Under the pieces are notes generated by a model. It worked only from the letters and a program-made list of their open reading frames with translations, made no database searches and was not told the origin of the DNA. The position numbers and the translations under genes were made by a program. A stretch of DNA of 64,000 nt, from assembly GCF_003286085.1 (NCBI RefSeq), contig NW_020825288.1, forward strand, positions 1,240,001-1,304,000. The letters run 5' to 3'. This document shows positions 1 through 12,800 of this stretch, piece by piece; the first letter of the stretch is position 1, and every line of letters starts with the position of its first letter. The stretch is from Drosophila persimilis (taxonomy: Eukaryota > Arthropoda > Insecta > Diptera > Drosophilidae).

Positions 1-2955
1 AGTCCTGGCTAAGGTGTCGCGCTTAAAACCCCCGTGTGTCGCTATCGCGTATCGCTTTGCAACCCCAAATTGCATTCGCCCTCTCCCTGGGCCTCATCAT
101 CGGCAACTTTTCATTATGCTAAACCGTAAATGAAGAGGGTTGCCCGTCCAGGGGCTGATGACGGGCTGATCTGGGCGAGGGCTTCGGGGTAGGTGTGCGG
201 ACTGTGGACTGAGGAGTGTGGAGTGGTGCACGCGCTCAGGTAAGGCCCAAGGCCCGAAGGTGGAACAAAGCCCAGCCAGCAACGGGACTGGGACTGGGAC
301 GATGCTGCAGCAGGAGGAGGAGGAGGAGGAGGAGCAGTAGGAGGGGTGGCAGCACCGAGCGTGACAGATTAGCGAATGGCAAAATGCTGACATACGGGCG
401 AAAGGAACAGGACAGGAACATGAGTAGCTGCAGCAGCAGGAACGGCAGGAACAGCAGGACTCGACTCAGAGGTAAATGCCTAGGTAAGGCTGTCCGAATG
501 CGGGGCAATCTCGTATCGCATCGTATCGTATGCCCAAAACTAGTCATCAGATCAGGTCCACACACTCCCCCCTGCCACGTTCCACCCTACCCCTAACAGT
601 CCATTGCCACATTCTCGTGCCACAAAAGTCATTGCATACTTTGCGGCAACTTCCGCACTTCCGGCACTTTGGCTGGCATCCGTTTCCAACGTGCGTCGTC
701 GGACTCCAGCTGCTGCGGCTGCTTCTGCTGCTGCTGCTGTTGCATGGAGCTACCTTCTCTCCAGCGAAAATGCCACTCAGAGATAAACACATGGAGAAAG
801 GGAGAGAGAGATATGGTGAATGTCCAGGTCTCTCCACAGGATATTTATTTACCTTTTATATCAGACAGGCAGCAACAGCAGTGCATATGAAAATTATTTT
901 TATTGCTTTTTATACCCTAACAAAGGGAGGCTATGGACAATGAATCCATGAATGGATAAAGCATTGCTTCAGTGAATGAATGAAATATCTACAGATTTAT
1001 AATATATACTCCTCCAAGTCCATCGAAAGATCAAAGTTCTCTCTACCAAAATTCATAAAATGATTTCGTTCATTCCTCTTCGATCACTCTTTCCTTTGCT
1101 CCATTTACGAGTACAGTTCCCTGGAGATCATTCAATCTTTCTGTGCCCCAGACTACCTTTAATCCAATTCCCAAACATAAATATCACAAATGTCTGGATT
1201 TCTCAGAATCTTCAAACGATTCAGATTTGCGTCAGACCGCAATTCCCAAAGGAACCAGCACCACTTTGATAATGAACTCGAACCCGAATCGGTTTAAAAA
1301 TAATAAAAGCACAGAAATATAAATATAAAAAATCAATTTGTATTCCTACCTAGATTCCTGGGGGTTGAAAGATTTTGGTCGATCCATAGGAAATCTTGGC
1401 CTGAGGGGAAAAAAGAAAGATAGAAGATCGTTATAGATGGCTTGTAGACAGATATAGACTTAAAAATATATCCATCTGTAGAAAAACTTTCCATTAAGAG
1501 AGTCCCAAGACTCTTTATCTCTGATTTTCGTGTCCTCCAAGCTCCTATACGATTTCCTAGAGCATTTCCACTTCGATTTCCCATTGATTTTCCCCTCATT
1601 TGCGATTATTTCTGCAGCCCTTAAGTGGACAGTGGATTGGAGGACTGGCGAGGCAGTTGCCTCATTCAGCGTTAATCATTAAATCTCTGCACGCACCCGG
1701 CTGAAAGTCGATAAAGGTGCACCCGATTGTTGTGTGCGTGAGTGTGTGTGTGTGTGTGCCTCCCCCTTGCCACAAATGCTACACACACACACACACACAC
1801 TCTTATTATAGGGCCAACAGCAGGCAGGGGGGAAAGGTGTGCTGCCACTGTAAAAGCTACCCCCGGATGGACGCTCGCTTCATCCCACGCCGCAGCGTCG
1901 TGCCACGCGGAGCAGCACCCAAGGCGAATCTCCTGCGCAATTTCGCAAAAATAATTTCGCAGCAAAAAATAGAAAATCGTTTCGGGAAACCTAATGAGTA
2001 AACGTGGCACAGCGACGCTGACGACGACGATGACGCACATGTTGTCGCCAGTTGTCCTTGACGCCGCCCATCGCATCCCACATCCCACATACCACACACC
2101 ACATCCCCACTCCCATTCCACGCTGCTGCGATGATGCTGCTGATGATGATGATGACGGTGATTACTTACAACAAACCTTACAACAAACCGAAGGTAGCAG
2201 CGGCAGCGGCAGCATCACCCGGCGCTTGCTTCGGGGCTGATCCTGGGGGTAAAACTACCCCACGGTACAAGGAATAAGGAATACCACGTGGTATTCGATG
2301 TCAACAATGCGATCTCGATTCCAGTTCCAGTTCCTGCCGCTGCTGCTGCTGCAATTGAGGTGAAAACAACAACAGCAGCAGCCGCCGATGAGAGCAATTG
2401 CCAGAAAGGTGGACGGAAGGACATCGGTCCCGTTCCCCGCCCTCTGCTTCGTCCTTGCACATGTGACTGACTTTTGTCTTCTGTCTGACTGCCGACCAAG
2501 GAATCCACCACCAATCAACGGAGAAAAAACGAAGCCGAAAGGTGACTGAAACTTGTTTTTGCGCCCGTTTTTGCTGGTTGCAACGAATGAACAGTGGGGC
2601 AAGGAGGCTAGGCGGACTAGGAGAAGAGCTTGAGGAACAAAATTATGCAGTTGGAGCATTAAGTATTGCCAGCAATCAAAAGATTGACTCGTATGAATGT
2701 ATGGAGAGTTTCCCAATTCGGGAAGAAAGTTCCCAATTTTCATCAACTTCTTCCCATGTTTCGTCCCACTGTGACAGACTCCTGGCTCTGCTGCTGCTGT
2801 CGTTGCTGCTGCTGTGATTTTGCTGCTCGATTGCTTGCTCGCCGCCTCTCGCCTCGCCGCGAGTCCTGGCTGTTGCCTTTGTCCTCCCTCCCTCCCCCTG
2901 TGGTAGGTCGCCCGACGCGTGCCACAATCTGGTGCGTCCCTCCTCTACCTCTACC

Positions 2956-2990
<35 letters not shown>

Positions 2991-5900
2991 CGCTGCCTGT
3001 GTGCCGTGACTCCCTGCTTTTTCTGTGAGTTTTTTTCGCTGCTGTTGTATTATTGTGCTTTTTGGACGAGCGTTCATTTGCTTATTTGTTTGTTCACTTT
3101 GTCCGCTGATGCGGCGGCCGCATCAAGGTAAACCCGGTCGTTCGCCGCTCGTTTGAATCTGAATCAGAATCCGAATCAGAGTCCTGGAATCGGGGAATGG
3201 AATGGGTGCCCTGCCCTGCCCCGCTGGAAGCGCGTGCTCCTTTTGCTGTGTGTTTGCTATTGTTTTCGTTGGGCGGGCAGCCGGCGGCCAAATGGGATTT
3301 TGTATTATTCTTATACTTTAAATATTGTTTCAATTTCAATCTCTCGTTTTTTACAATTTTTATTAGCTTCACTTTGGCGCATCCACGGTTCATGTCCAGG
3401 GAAGGGCGTGAGAGGCGGGAGGGGAGGGGGCTCCTGAGATTGCCTTAACCTTTTAGCGGCTAATGTTACATCCTGGACTGAAGGACGAGGAGTGTATCTC
3501 CAACCTATGTGTGTATTGTGCTCCGTAGTATCTCAAGTATTTGCTCAGCTGAGGTCTCTCGCTCTGCGCTCTGCGCTCTCCGCTCCGAGTTCTGGGGGCA
3601 AGTGACGTGTGCTGCCCCCTGCTCCTGCCCCTCCAACCCCCCTCTCTGTGAGTATCTTCGTATCTGTTTCAATTTTTCGTTAATTTCAGTCGAATGCAGA
3701 GCAAACAGTTTTTGCGTAAAGCAAACAAAAGGCCATAAAATATTAAATTACAGAATTCCGATCTTGGGGAAACGGTAAAGTTTTTCCACCACAAACTATA
3801 TGCGGGTGCACTCTCTCTCTCTCTCCTACTCTCCTTGCCTCTCTCCCTCCCATTGATATTTCAGGTAAACCGTTAGGCTGCTTAGTCCAACAAAAAGGCA
3901 AACGAACGAACCACAAAATCAATGCCACACCATGCTGCACGCACACGTGCCTCAAATGCTGTCTCTCTTTCTACCCCTACCGTTAGCTCTCTCTTGCTCT
4001 CCCTCTCTCTCTTTGTAACTGTCAAGGACCGTTTCCCAGCTGATTTTGTGAATGGAAAAGGATGGAAATTCGAGGACCAAGGATGGTTTGACAGACATTC
4101 AAATGCATCGATTGAAAGAGTCAACAATTGACAGTTATGAAAACAGATAATGACGATGATGATGATCCCCAAAGGGACGATGACGGTGATTATGACGATG
4201 TTTTTAGGGTTGTCAATGAAATAACAGTAAATAAATGTTGGCACACTTTTGAGGTTGAAAGGATTACACATCATCAGGGAAGCACTCCCAGCAATCCTTA
4301 GAGTGATTTTAGAGAACTTTTTGTGATGGAAAAACCTTCCTTTACACTTTACGATTATTCTTTAAAGATCATATAAGGCTCCCCAGTGACTGAAAGATAT
4401 ATACTTCCCTGTTTAATCCGTACTGAGGAAACTCTTTTTGGGGAAGAAAACGCTCTCCAAAGATTCCACAAATCTTCTCATACAGAGAAAAAGTGCTAAA
4501 ATTAGCTAGGTCTTTTTCCCAGAGCGATTCATAGAAACTATATTGTTTCTGTGGTCCAAAATCAGCCAAAAATATTCTATAAAGAACTTAAAGATGATCT
4601 TGCGTTTGCAATTAAAGTAGATCCATAGATTTTGGTACACTTGCTGGCTGAAACCTAAAGAATTACATGGAAGACTTAGAAATCCATAAAGAAAATACTC
4701 TATTTGAGGAATAATTTACAGAATCTTCCCAACACTCTTCGAAAATATCGTTCTAAAATGAGGCTACTGTTTCATTCTATTCTATTCATTCTATTAAGGG
4801 CCAAACCGTGAAGGATTCCGCATAGAAAACTGTCAGGAATCAGCCTTAGTTCCGAATCCATGAAATTCTACAGCAGAACATCATTCCCACACATTCTCCA
4901 TCGTATCCCAAGAAATACTTAGGATTGTCAATGATGAAATACATCACAAGCACTCGATCTAGATCCCGACACACTTTTGAGGTTAAACCCTGAAAGTATT
5001 ACTCGAGGAACCCCAATTGTAGCCGTAACCGTAGCCATAAGTTCGTCTTGAACTTCTTCCCATAGCCAATCCCCAGAAAAGAGGAGACTTTTCTTTTTGG
5101 AGCGGAGGGGCGTAGGGGTTCCCACAGATCTCCCCTCGAGGCCAAACACTTGACTGGGCCTCTGCCAGCCCTGCCCCCTTTTCGAGGAGGGGTCGGTGTC
5201 GATCCGGCGGTTGGCTGTACAAGCATTTAGGGCCGAGAAAATTTGACATTTCCCTGCACTTAACTGTCACATAAAGTGTTAAACGAAATGAGCCAAAGGA
5301 CTGGGAGAGTGAGGCGGTGAGGGGCTGAGGGGGCAGCCACAAAAACGGGCCGAACACTTGAGTTTTCGATTGGGATTTTGGTGGCATGGCAGCAGCGGCG
5401 GCGACCCCATTGTGCATCACTCGGCACCACCATCGACCATCGCGACACAGCACTACCACCACCACCAGCACTTCTGCAGCGTGCAACATACTACATGCAA
5501 CATACAACACCACCGAACACCGCACTTTAGAAGCGGCAAAAGTATTTATGTTGTCATTACTTTTGGTTCAGTTTCGAATCGAATTGGTTTCGGGTTCGGG
5601 TTCGGTTCGGTTCTCCTTTTCTTTTCTTCTTTGGTTTTGTTCGGGGGAAAAGTGGAAAAGTGGAAATGTGGAATGCCGCGCGCAAAGTTTACTGCTAATT
5701 AAAAATTGTGGAAAAACGAGAGAAAACATGCATGCAATCCAATCCGAGATCCGATGGGAACCCCATCTGGAGATCTATCCCCCTTCAAGGGGAAAATAAA
5801 GGATTGCATTGTGTGTTTTCCCACCGTTCGGGCAGGAGGGTGTCCTCTCACTTTTGGGGTATCCTTGGCTCTAAAATGGATGTTAATTGACAGAGTTAAT

Positions 5901-8900
5901 GACAGCCGCCTGTCGACTTCCTTCCCATTCGATCTGCAACGTGGGTCTGCTCTCTACGAGTACTTTATGTGGGTACCAGCAGGCGAGAATCGACAGGGAG
6001 AGGGAGTTCCGCATCGCATTGAATTGAATCGCAATTCCTGAATACGTATGATCGACAAATCCAATTTAAATGAAGAGCTCTCCGTTCCTGGGCGAGAGCA
6101 GTGGGTGTATCCAAGAGCCTGGGAAGAAATCCTTCAGACTTATGCGGGACACCGAAATGGTAATTGAAGGTACTCCACTCCGATGCGAGTGCCCTTCCTT
6201 GCTTCCTAAATTGATTTCGTAATGAGGGTCAATGGGGAAGCCTCTCCTTTGGGAGCGTCTAGATTAAGGTTCGATGGAGATTACGATCTATGGAGATGGA
6301 ATGGAATGGAAATGGAGATTTGACTCTGCAAGGATTGGTAATCAATAGACTCTCGGGCTCTCAGAAAAGGCTGGTGTATGAAGGCATTCGGCAATTTCGG
6401 ATTTCTTATACTAATCTTTAAACAACTAAAAAGCTTTCAACTTCTAATAAAGTAGAAATAAAACCCGATTTGTGCTGAAAAAATGGTCTCAAAATATTTT
6501 CTCACACCTTTTTGAATATATTCTATACTGGATCCATACGTATTTTCTTGAAATACATCTTCAATCCCTCTCTGGGTTTCATATTTAAGTTTTAGGAATA
6601 TGCTTTATTATTTGGAAGAAAGATTTATGCACTTTAGATACAGATACATTAAGACTAAGCTGCAGATACAATCAAGTGAAGGAATATATATATTTTCGTT
6701 AGATCTTTGTGCGATTCCCTTGAGGAAACGGGTTTATGATTTGTAGAGACCAATATTTTAGGTAAAAATACGTATTATAGAGACACAGAAATGTTTTCAA
6801 ACAGATGCCGAACAAAGAGAAAGATATATCTATTCATGTCCAAGAAATTCGTATATTATTATCTGAGGAAAATCATTTCAACTGCCTTTGAAGCAGATTC
6901 TTATAGCCCGTCTCGTTGCCCCACACACCCACACAGTGCCCCCCAACCCACTTGCGCTACTCCCCCAGCTCGTGGCACCATCTCTTACCACCTCCGAGCA
7001 GCCAATCAAGCGCGGGCAACAGGTGCAACGAAAGGCGAAGCAAAATGTGGCGCACCTATGGTGGCGTCGGGCGAGGCATCGCACCTCGTCGCTCATTAAG
7101 AGCTCGGCGGCAGCACCCACGCCAACGCAGCAGTCGCACACACACACACACAGATACACCCAACAGCCGCAAAGAGAGGGAAAGAGAGAGGAGAGGCAAT
7201 GAGCGGAGCGGCAACTAATTAACATACAAAATGAATGCGACGGCAAAAACAAAAAGAACACACAAAAAATGCCCCCCCTCTCCCACTCGTTAACCGCTCT
7301 CTATAGCCATAGCCCTCTCCCTCTCTCTCTCTCTCTCTGGCTTACCTTCTCACACGCTCTGGGCCTCCTCTCTCCCTCTCTCACACACATTCACACGCTC
7401 TCTGGCAAAAGTGAGAAAATTATGAGGCTCCACCTATTTTACACTTACACACACACACATACACACAAAGAGAGTACCTCTCGTACACGAGCGGCTCTGA
7501 AGGTGTGTGTTTACTAGTGGTGGTAGAGGGGGGAGGGCAAAACACATGTTAACCGCATTAAAAAATTAAATATACAAATTGTTTATTATGTTGCTGGAGA
7601 AGCGCTATTTGTAGGGCTCTTTGTGTGTAAAGAGGGGGAACGAGAGAGAGGCTGAGTATCCATGAGTGCGAGACAGGGTATCCATACGATCTGCCACAGA
7701 AAGGGTATCTGGAACAACTTCAGCAGAGAATACAGAAGAAAAGGAGCGAAACAGAATGAAAAGAAGACCCAAAATGGAACATCACCGAATGGATAGCCTC
7801 ACAACTTGTTGATGGAGCCACAATCACAATCCCCAGTTCCCATTCCCCCAAAAGATTCCCGCCATTCGCATTCGTTCATTCTCTCTCGTGGATCATTTCA
7901 TTAGAAATTCTTAATTTCTTTCAAGATTTGTACACATTTTCGTGCTTTGTTCTGTTCTCATTCCGATGCCGATTCTGATGGCCATGATGGACATTCTCAA
8001 GAACCCCAACTAAGAGCCCCAAGATCTTCGCTTTGGGCCACACATCAGCGAAATGTCATGAATGTGTGGCAATGTTTTTGATATTTCTTACCAGGAAATC
8101 CCCTTCTGGCACATACTTCTGTGGAGTGGAGCGAGAGAAGAGAGATATGGGATATGGGAGAGAATTTTGCAATCGCAAGTGCAAATGAGTTTATCCGTTA
8201 TCGCCAAAGAGAGGCATGGCCAAGGGGCGCGGGTAGGGGATTCCCTTTGAAAAAGTTCCCTTAAACTCAAGAAAAAACCACTATTCCTAAAAAGAGTTCC
8301 CAGAATTTATGGAAAGAGCAAGGAAGATGATTAATCAAATCTGTTCTTCAAACGGGAAAATATTTGTGTAAAGTTTTTCAGAAATACTTAAAATTTTAGT
8401 TTTCTTTAAATCTTCTATTTGGAAATAGTTTTAGAATTTAGAGAACCTTTTTCGTAAGAGTTAAATGGGGTATGGATTTAGCTAAAAATAATTAATCTAA
8501 AGAATAAATATTCCTAATTATGCTAATATTCCAACGCCAATGAGAAAATTCTTAAAGAAAAAAGTATACAGTGGGAGAACAGAATAGAAATTTAATATTA
8601 ATAATCCCAAAGCATTCAAAAATATCTAAAGCTTCAAGAATCAACATCCAGATGCTTTTTCTTTTCCGAATCAACAACTTCGAACCTGTGCCTACAAACG
8701 GGTCTAATCTCAGCGAATTAATTCCTCCAATAAATGCAATAATCCCTAAAAAGGCAAATATTTTGCATGATTTAATTAGAGGACGAATGAAAACTCAATG
8801 GAAAAGCGCTAGCCAAAGTCCGTGAGTCAATAGCGAAACATAATAATTCTGCATTCGACCAAATGTTATTATAATTAAATCCAGTGGCAGTGGCAGCGGC

Positions 8901-9239
8901 AGCGGCAGCACGAAACCCGTATTGCCCGTATTCCCGTGCCATATGTCGCACCCTTATGTGACGTGACGTGACGTGGCTGGCTTACGTCAGGGCATTGCAG
9001 GAGGAGAAGTCTAACAGAGGGCTAACAGAGGGCTAACATTTACGATAAAGCACTGGCAGAGCAGGCTGTTAGCGCTGCCGTTGCGTTTACCGTTTCCGAC
9101 TGTTAGATTCTGAGAACGAGGTTCTGCTCTGAACGTGCTGCTCTGGTGGTGGCTAACGCACACACACTCGCGGGGCAGAGACACCCTCACATAGATACAA
9201 TATACAGATACAATATACATGCAGGCCGGGGTGTTTCTC
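1..9239. other. Gene-free upstream region
   Basis: No ORF here has family resemblance or coding-type codon use, and the longest frames cross microsatellites. It contains CAG, GGA, CA, CT and GAT repeats (for example 311-337, 1781-1800, 2961-2990, 7315-7338), AT-rich stretches at 4.2-4.9, 6.4-6.9 and 8.3-8.9 kb, and a CRE cluster at 8959-8989. Donor-like words occur (for example at 240), but I cannot link them to an exon. It probably holds zfh1 regulatory DNA or an intron of a gene to the left. Confidence 0.5.
8959..8989. promoter_or_regulatory. Tandem CRE-type sites upstream of zfh1
   Basis: TGACG occurs three times at 5-bp spacing (8959-8974), followed by TTACGTCA at 8982-8989, a CREB/ATF-type core. 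It lies about 750 bp upstream of the zfh1 ATG. Confidence 0.4.
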
Positions 9240-9734
9240 TCTGCCTCTCCGGTTCGTCGCACGACGAAGCGAAAATAATCCGTGAACGACGACGACGAGT
9301 ACGACGACGGAGGATGCTTGCGTCGAGACCAAACAGAAATTCAGAATTCATTCAGACGTCGCGTCGGCAACACGCGCGCTGCTCCCCCTAGCAAAAGAAC
9401 ACACACACAAAAACACACAAAAAACCGAACCCAAAAGCCAACTCACAAAAATCGTAATCAAAATAATACGCGCAGCGTTCGCACCGCAGCGGAAAAGTTG
9501 TAGAAAAAAGTGAAAAATCAAGAATCAGAAAAATCCGAAAAAGTATCTAAGAGATAAACCAAGGGCCAGCCATCCAAACATCCCAAATGGCCGCTACAAC
9601 ACGTGTGTGCTTTTCACCCAAGTGATCCAAACCCAAATAAATCCCCCAACCGAAAACAGAGAACTTCAGCGGAAGAGTAGCCCGAAAAGAATCCCCCCAA
9701 AACAATAACGAATCACAGCAAAAAAGCATTCCAG
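9240..9734 (+). promoter_or_regulatory. zfh1: zfh1 distal promoter and 5' leader
   Basis: From about 9350 the sequence takes on the A-rich, CA-repeat character typical of fly 5' leaders and continues to the ATG at 9735. An initiator-like TCATTC lies at 9348-9353. I see no clear TATA box, and the exact start site is uncertain. Confidence 0.45.
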
Positions 9735-9834
9735 ATGTTGTCCTGCCTGGCGCCGTCGTCTTCACGTTTTGGCCAAGAGGATAACAGCATCATACAGCAG
9801 AGCATGCCATCGTCCACAGCCTTCACCATGCAGT
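9735..9834 (+). CDS. zfh1: zfh1 coding exon 1 (long isoform)
   Basis: This exon encodes 33 residues beginning [16 protein letters not shown] and ending FTMQ plus one base. It is followed by a consensus donor GTAAGT at 9835. No domain lies in it. It supplies the start codon of the two-extra-finger form. Confidence 0.88.
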
Positions 9835-9845
9835 GTAAGTGAAGG

Positions 9846-9878
<33 letters not shown>

Positions 9879-12800
9879 AAGATCTGATCCTCCATTCGAA
9901 TGTGATTCGGATGAGTCATACACTGGGACACACTCATCATTCGAATCCGAGGCAGGCAGACAGATACAAAATATTGTCTACAAATTAGTTTTTCATTATC
10001 AGCCATCGAGCCAGCCAGCCTCTAAAATGCAATTGAACTTTTGTGTATGTGAGTGCATCTGTGTGAGTGTATCTACAAATGTGTGTGCTGCTTTCTCGAT
10101 TCATTCAAGATTTGCGCGCCAAAGCGTTCCCAAATGCAAAGCTTAGCAGTTTTCAAGATCCAGAGATCCCAAGCGAAGCAGCGTCGCCATCTTAGGGAAC
10201 AGAACGGAGCGGAGCGGAGAGCGCAGAGTGGACCTCCTGTGTGGTCTTTACCTTCAGAAAACCCGGGGGGAAACCATAAAAAGAAACAGCAAGGAGACGG
10301 AGTGGAAGATGGCGAAGAAGTTTGAGAGCAGTAGAAAAAACGACAACGAGAGACTAAGGATCGTTGGCAAGGCATCGGATTACCTCCTACGCCACGAGTA
10401 TCGGAGTATTTTCCAGGGAGTGTGTGGGTTGAGAGAGAGGGATCTCCCCTCTCCTCTGCCCTTTGCCGAAGGTTTCGCTTGATCAGCAGCAAAACACTCG
10501 TAAAATACATTGCAATGCGAGGGACTTGTCCCCGAGAGACAGAGAGAGAAGGAGGATAGCCCGCAGCCAATTGCAGGCACATTTCAATTTGATTTGTTGG
10601 CAAACGCCACACACACTCTGCTTACGACAGCCTTGGCGGCACATTCCACAGATACAACCGTACAGGTACAGGCACAGGTACATCCCCTAAAAGAGACCGC
10701 AAGTAGGAGGCGCCTGCCACCTGCAGCACACCTCAACCACCATTCAGAGGGTTTGAGTCTGAGGCATGCGCAGGCGAACAGGTAGAACCTGACTCACGCT
10801 TCTGGCCACAAAAGAAACCTGTTTTTCTGGCCATATTGGTAGCCATTCGAAAGATTCAAAGATACAAAAGATGTGTGTGTGTCTAAACAAAGCATAAAAC
10901 TGTCAGTGATCAGAGCTCATCATCATCATTAGCGCACACAGACAGACAGACAGAGGGAGAGCGAGAGCATCCATCGGGAAAGAGTCGGGAGGAAGAACCC
11001 ATTAAAAGAAGGTGTGAAGAAACTAGAAATTAATTGAAAACTCTTAGCGGGAAATCAGCGGAGGAGGAGCGGGGGAAATGCAGCGATGGATGGCGCAATA
11101 CCGGGGAGATTGTCAACGCCCACACAGCCACCACAGAGACGACCCAGGGAGGTGCAGAGATACGGATTTTGGTTCTGTTTCGGTTTGACAATTGATAAGC
11201 CACCTAAAGATACGGATTAATTGCACATGTTCCACACACAAACACACGCACACGGAGAGATAGGGAGAAGGGGGGAGGAGGGAACCACATCTCTCCGACA
11301 AAAAACTATAAATTATAATTTATGGCTATTTAAGTAGGCAGCAAGGCAGCCAGGCATCCAAGCAGTGGGCCAGGCAGTGGGTGGATCTCTAAAAGCCCTC
11401 GAACACGGGGCACAACAGATAGCAGATAGCGCTGCTAATCGATCAGCAGACGGCGCTGCCGGTGGCTCTGCCGGTGGCTGTGGCACAGGTTGGCCCACAT
11501 ACGTGTGTACAGATACAAATGTATCTATAGCCAGGGACGGAGCCGTAGACACGGTACACTTTTCCGGTTGTTGTGTTACCGTTTGATGGCGCTGGGCAGC
11601 TGCGGCCGCGATGGATATTAATCGCCAGATACACTGAGATTTCTGTTCCCAAAGAAGTATCTATCTGTGTGGAAAGAATGTATCTTGTACTAATTTTCGC
11701 TGCTTCAACTGCTGCTCTTTTGCTGTTGCTGCTGCCGCTGTTTGCTGGCGCTGGGGCGTGTGTTGTGTCGCGTTTCGAAATTGCTCCAAAAGTCCATAAA
11801 TCAAAGGCCTTTGGCCATCGAGCGAGCATCGCAAAACCTGTCGCTTGTCTGCCGCCCGTCTCCCGCCTTGTTATCACCTAAGATACGCCCCCAAAACAAC
11901 AAAAAAGTTATCTAATATTCCTGGGGGCAGCGGGCAGATCGAACTTTCGTTCGGGGCCCTGAAATTAAACGCTTATCTGACGGGCTGCATCTTTTGATTA
12001 GTGAATCGAGGATATCCATCCCCAAAGGATGCGCAGATACATTTATAATTAATCATTTCGGGGGGAGGGGGGAGTGCCCTGTCGGTGGATGTCAGTTTTA
12101 TATGCTGGTGCTGTCGCTGCTGCCATTTATATAATTCCTCATCCTCAGCCGGCAGGACTCTCTGCAGGACAAACTTCAGGCCAAAAACTATCTGGCAAAT
12201 GGCATGCAAAAATGATTAATCAAAGAAACTCTACCTCAGAGATGCTCTCGTAGAGCATCCAGCAGTAGATACATTTGTATCTTGTGCGCTGCTTTAAGCT
12301 GCAATTGAGAAGCAATGCTGCTGCAGCAGGATCCTCCACAAGAGGCAAACAAACAAACACGGAAAAAAAGAGGACTATAAATCAATGAGGGGAAAGTCCT
12401 CTTTGATATCCTGTAAGCCCCCGCTCTCTCTCCCGCTCCCCGCTCTCCAGATTCTCTCCAGTGTTCAACCTGCCGCAGCTTTGGGCAAATTATTTGCCAC
12501 ATTTTACTTTTATTTCACATTTTGTAGAAGCCCCAAAGTAAATTGTTTGCCAATATTTTTTGTTCTGCCGCTGCTCCCCTTCGCCTTTTGCCTGCCGCTT
12601 GTGCACACAATTGAAACAAAGATAACTTTGAAACAGTTGTAAAGTGAAAATTGCACGGAATCCAGTCGCATCCAGCCCCACTCTCACCGCCTTTTCCTGG
12701 CTTTTGCAATTTTTGTGAATATTTTTTCTTATTTATTTAATGCCCCGCCGCACCACGAGACAACAATTCCTGGTCCTGGTCCTGGTTCTGGTTCTGGTTC

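Noticed and set aside
1736-1802. Facing GT and CA runs as a functional hairpin
   Set aside because: They are complementary microsatellites of low complexity in a region full of similar repeats, so there is no reason to infer a structured RNA.
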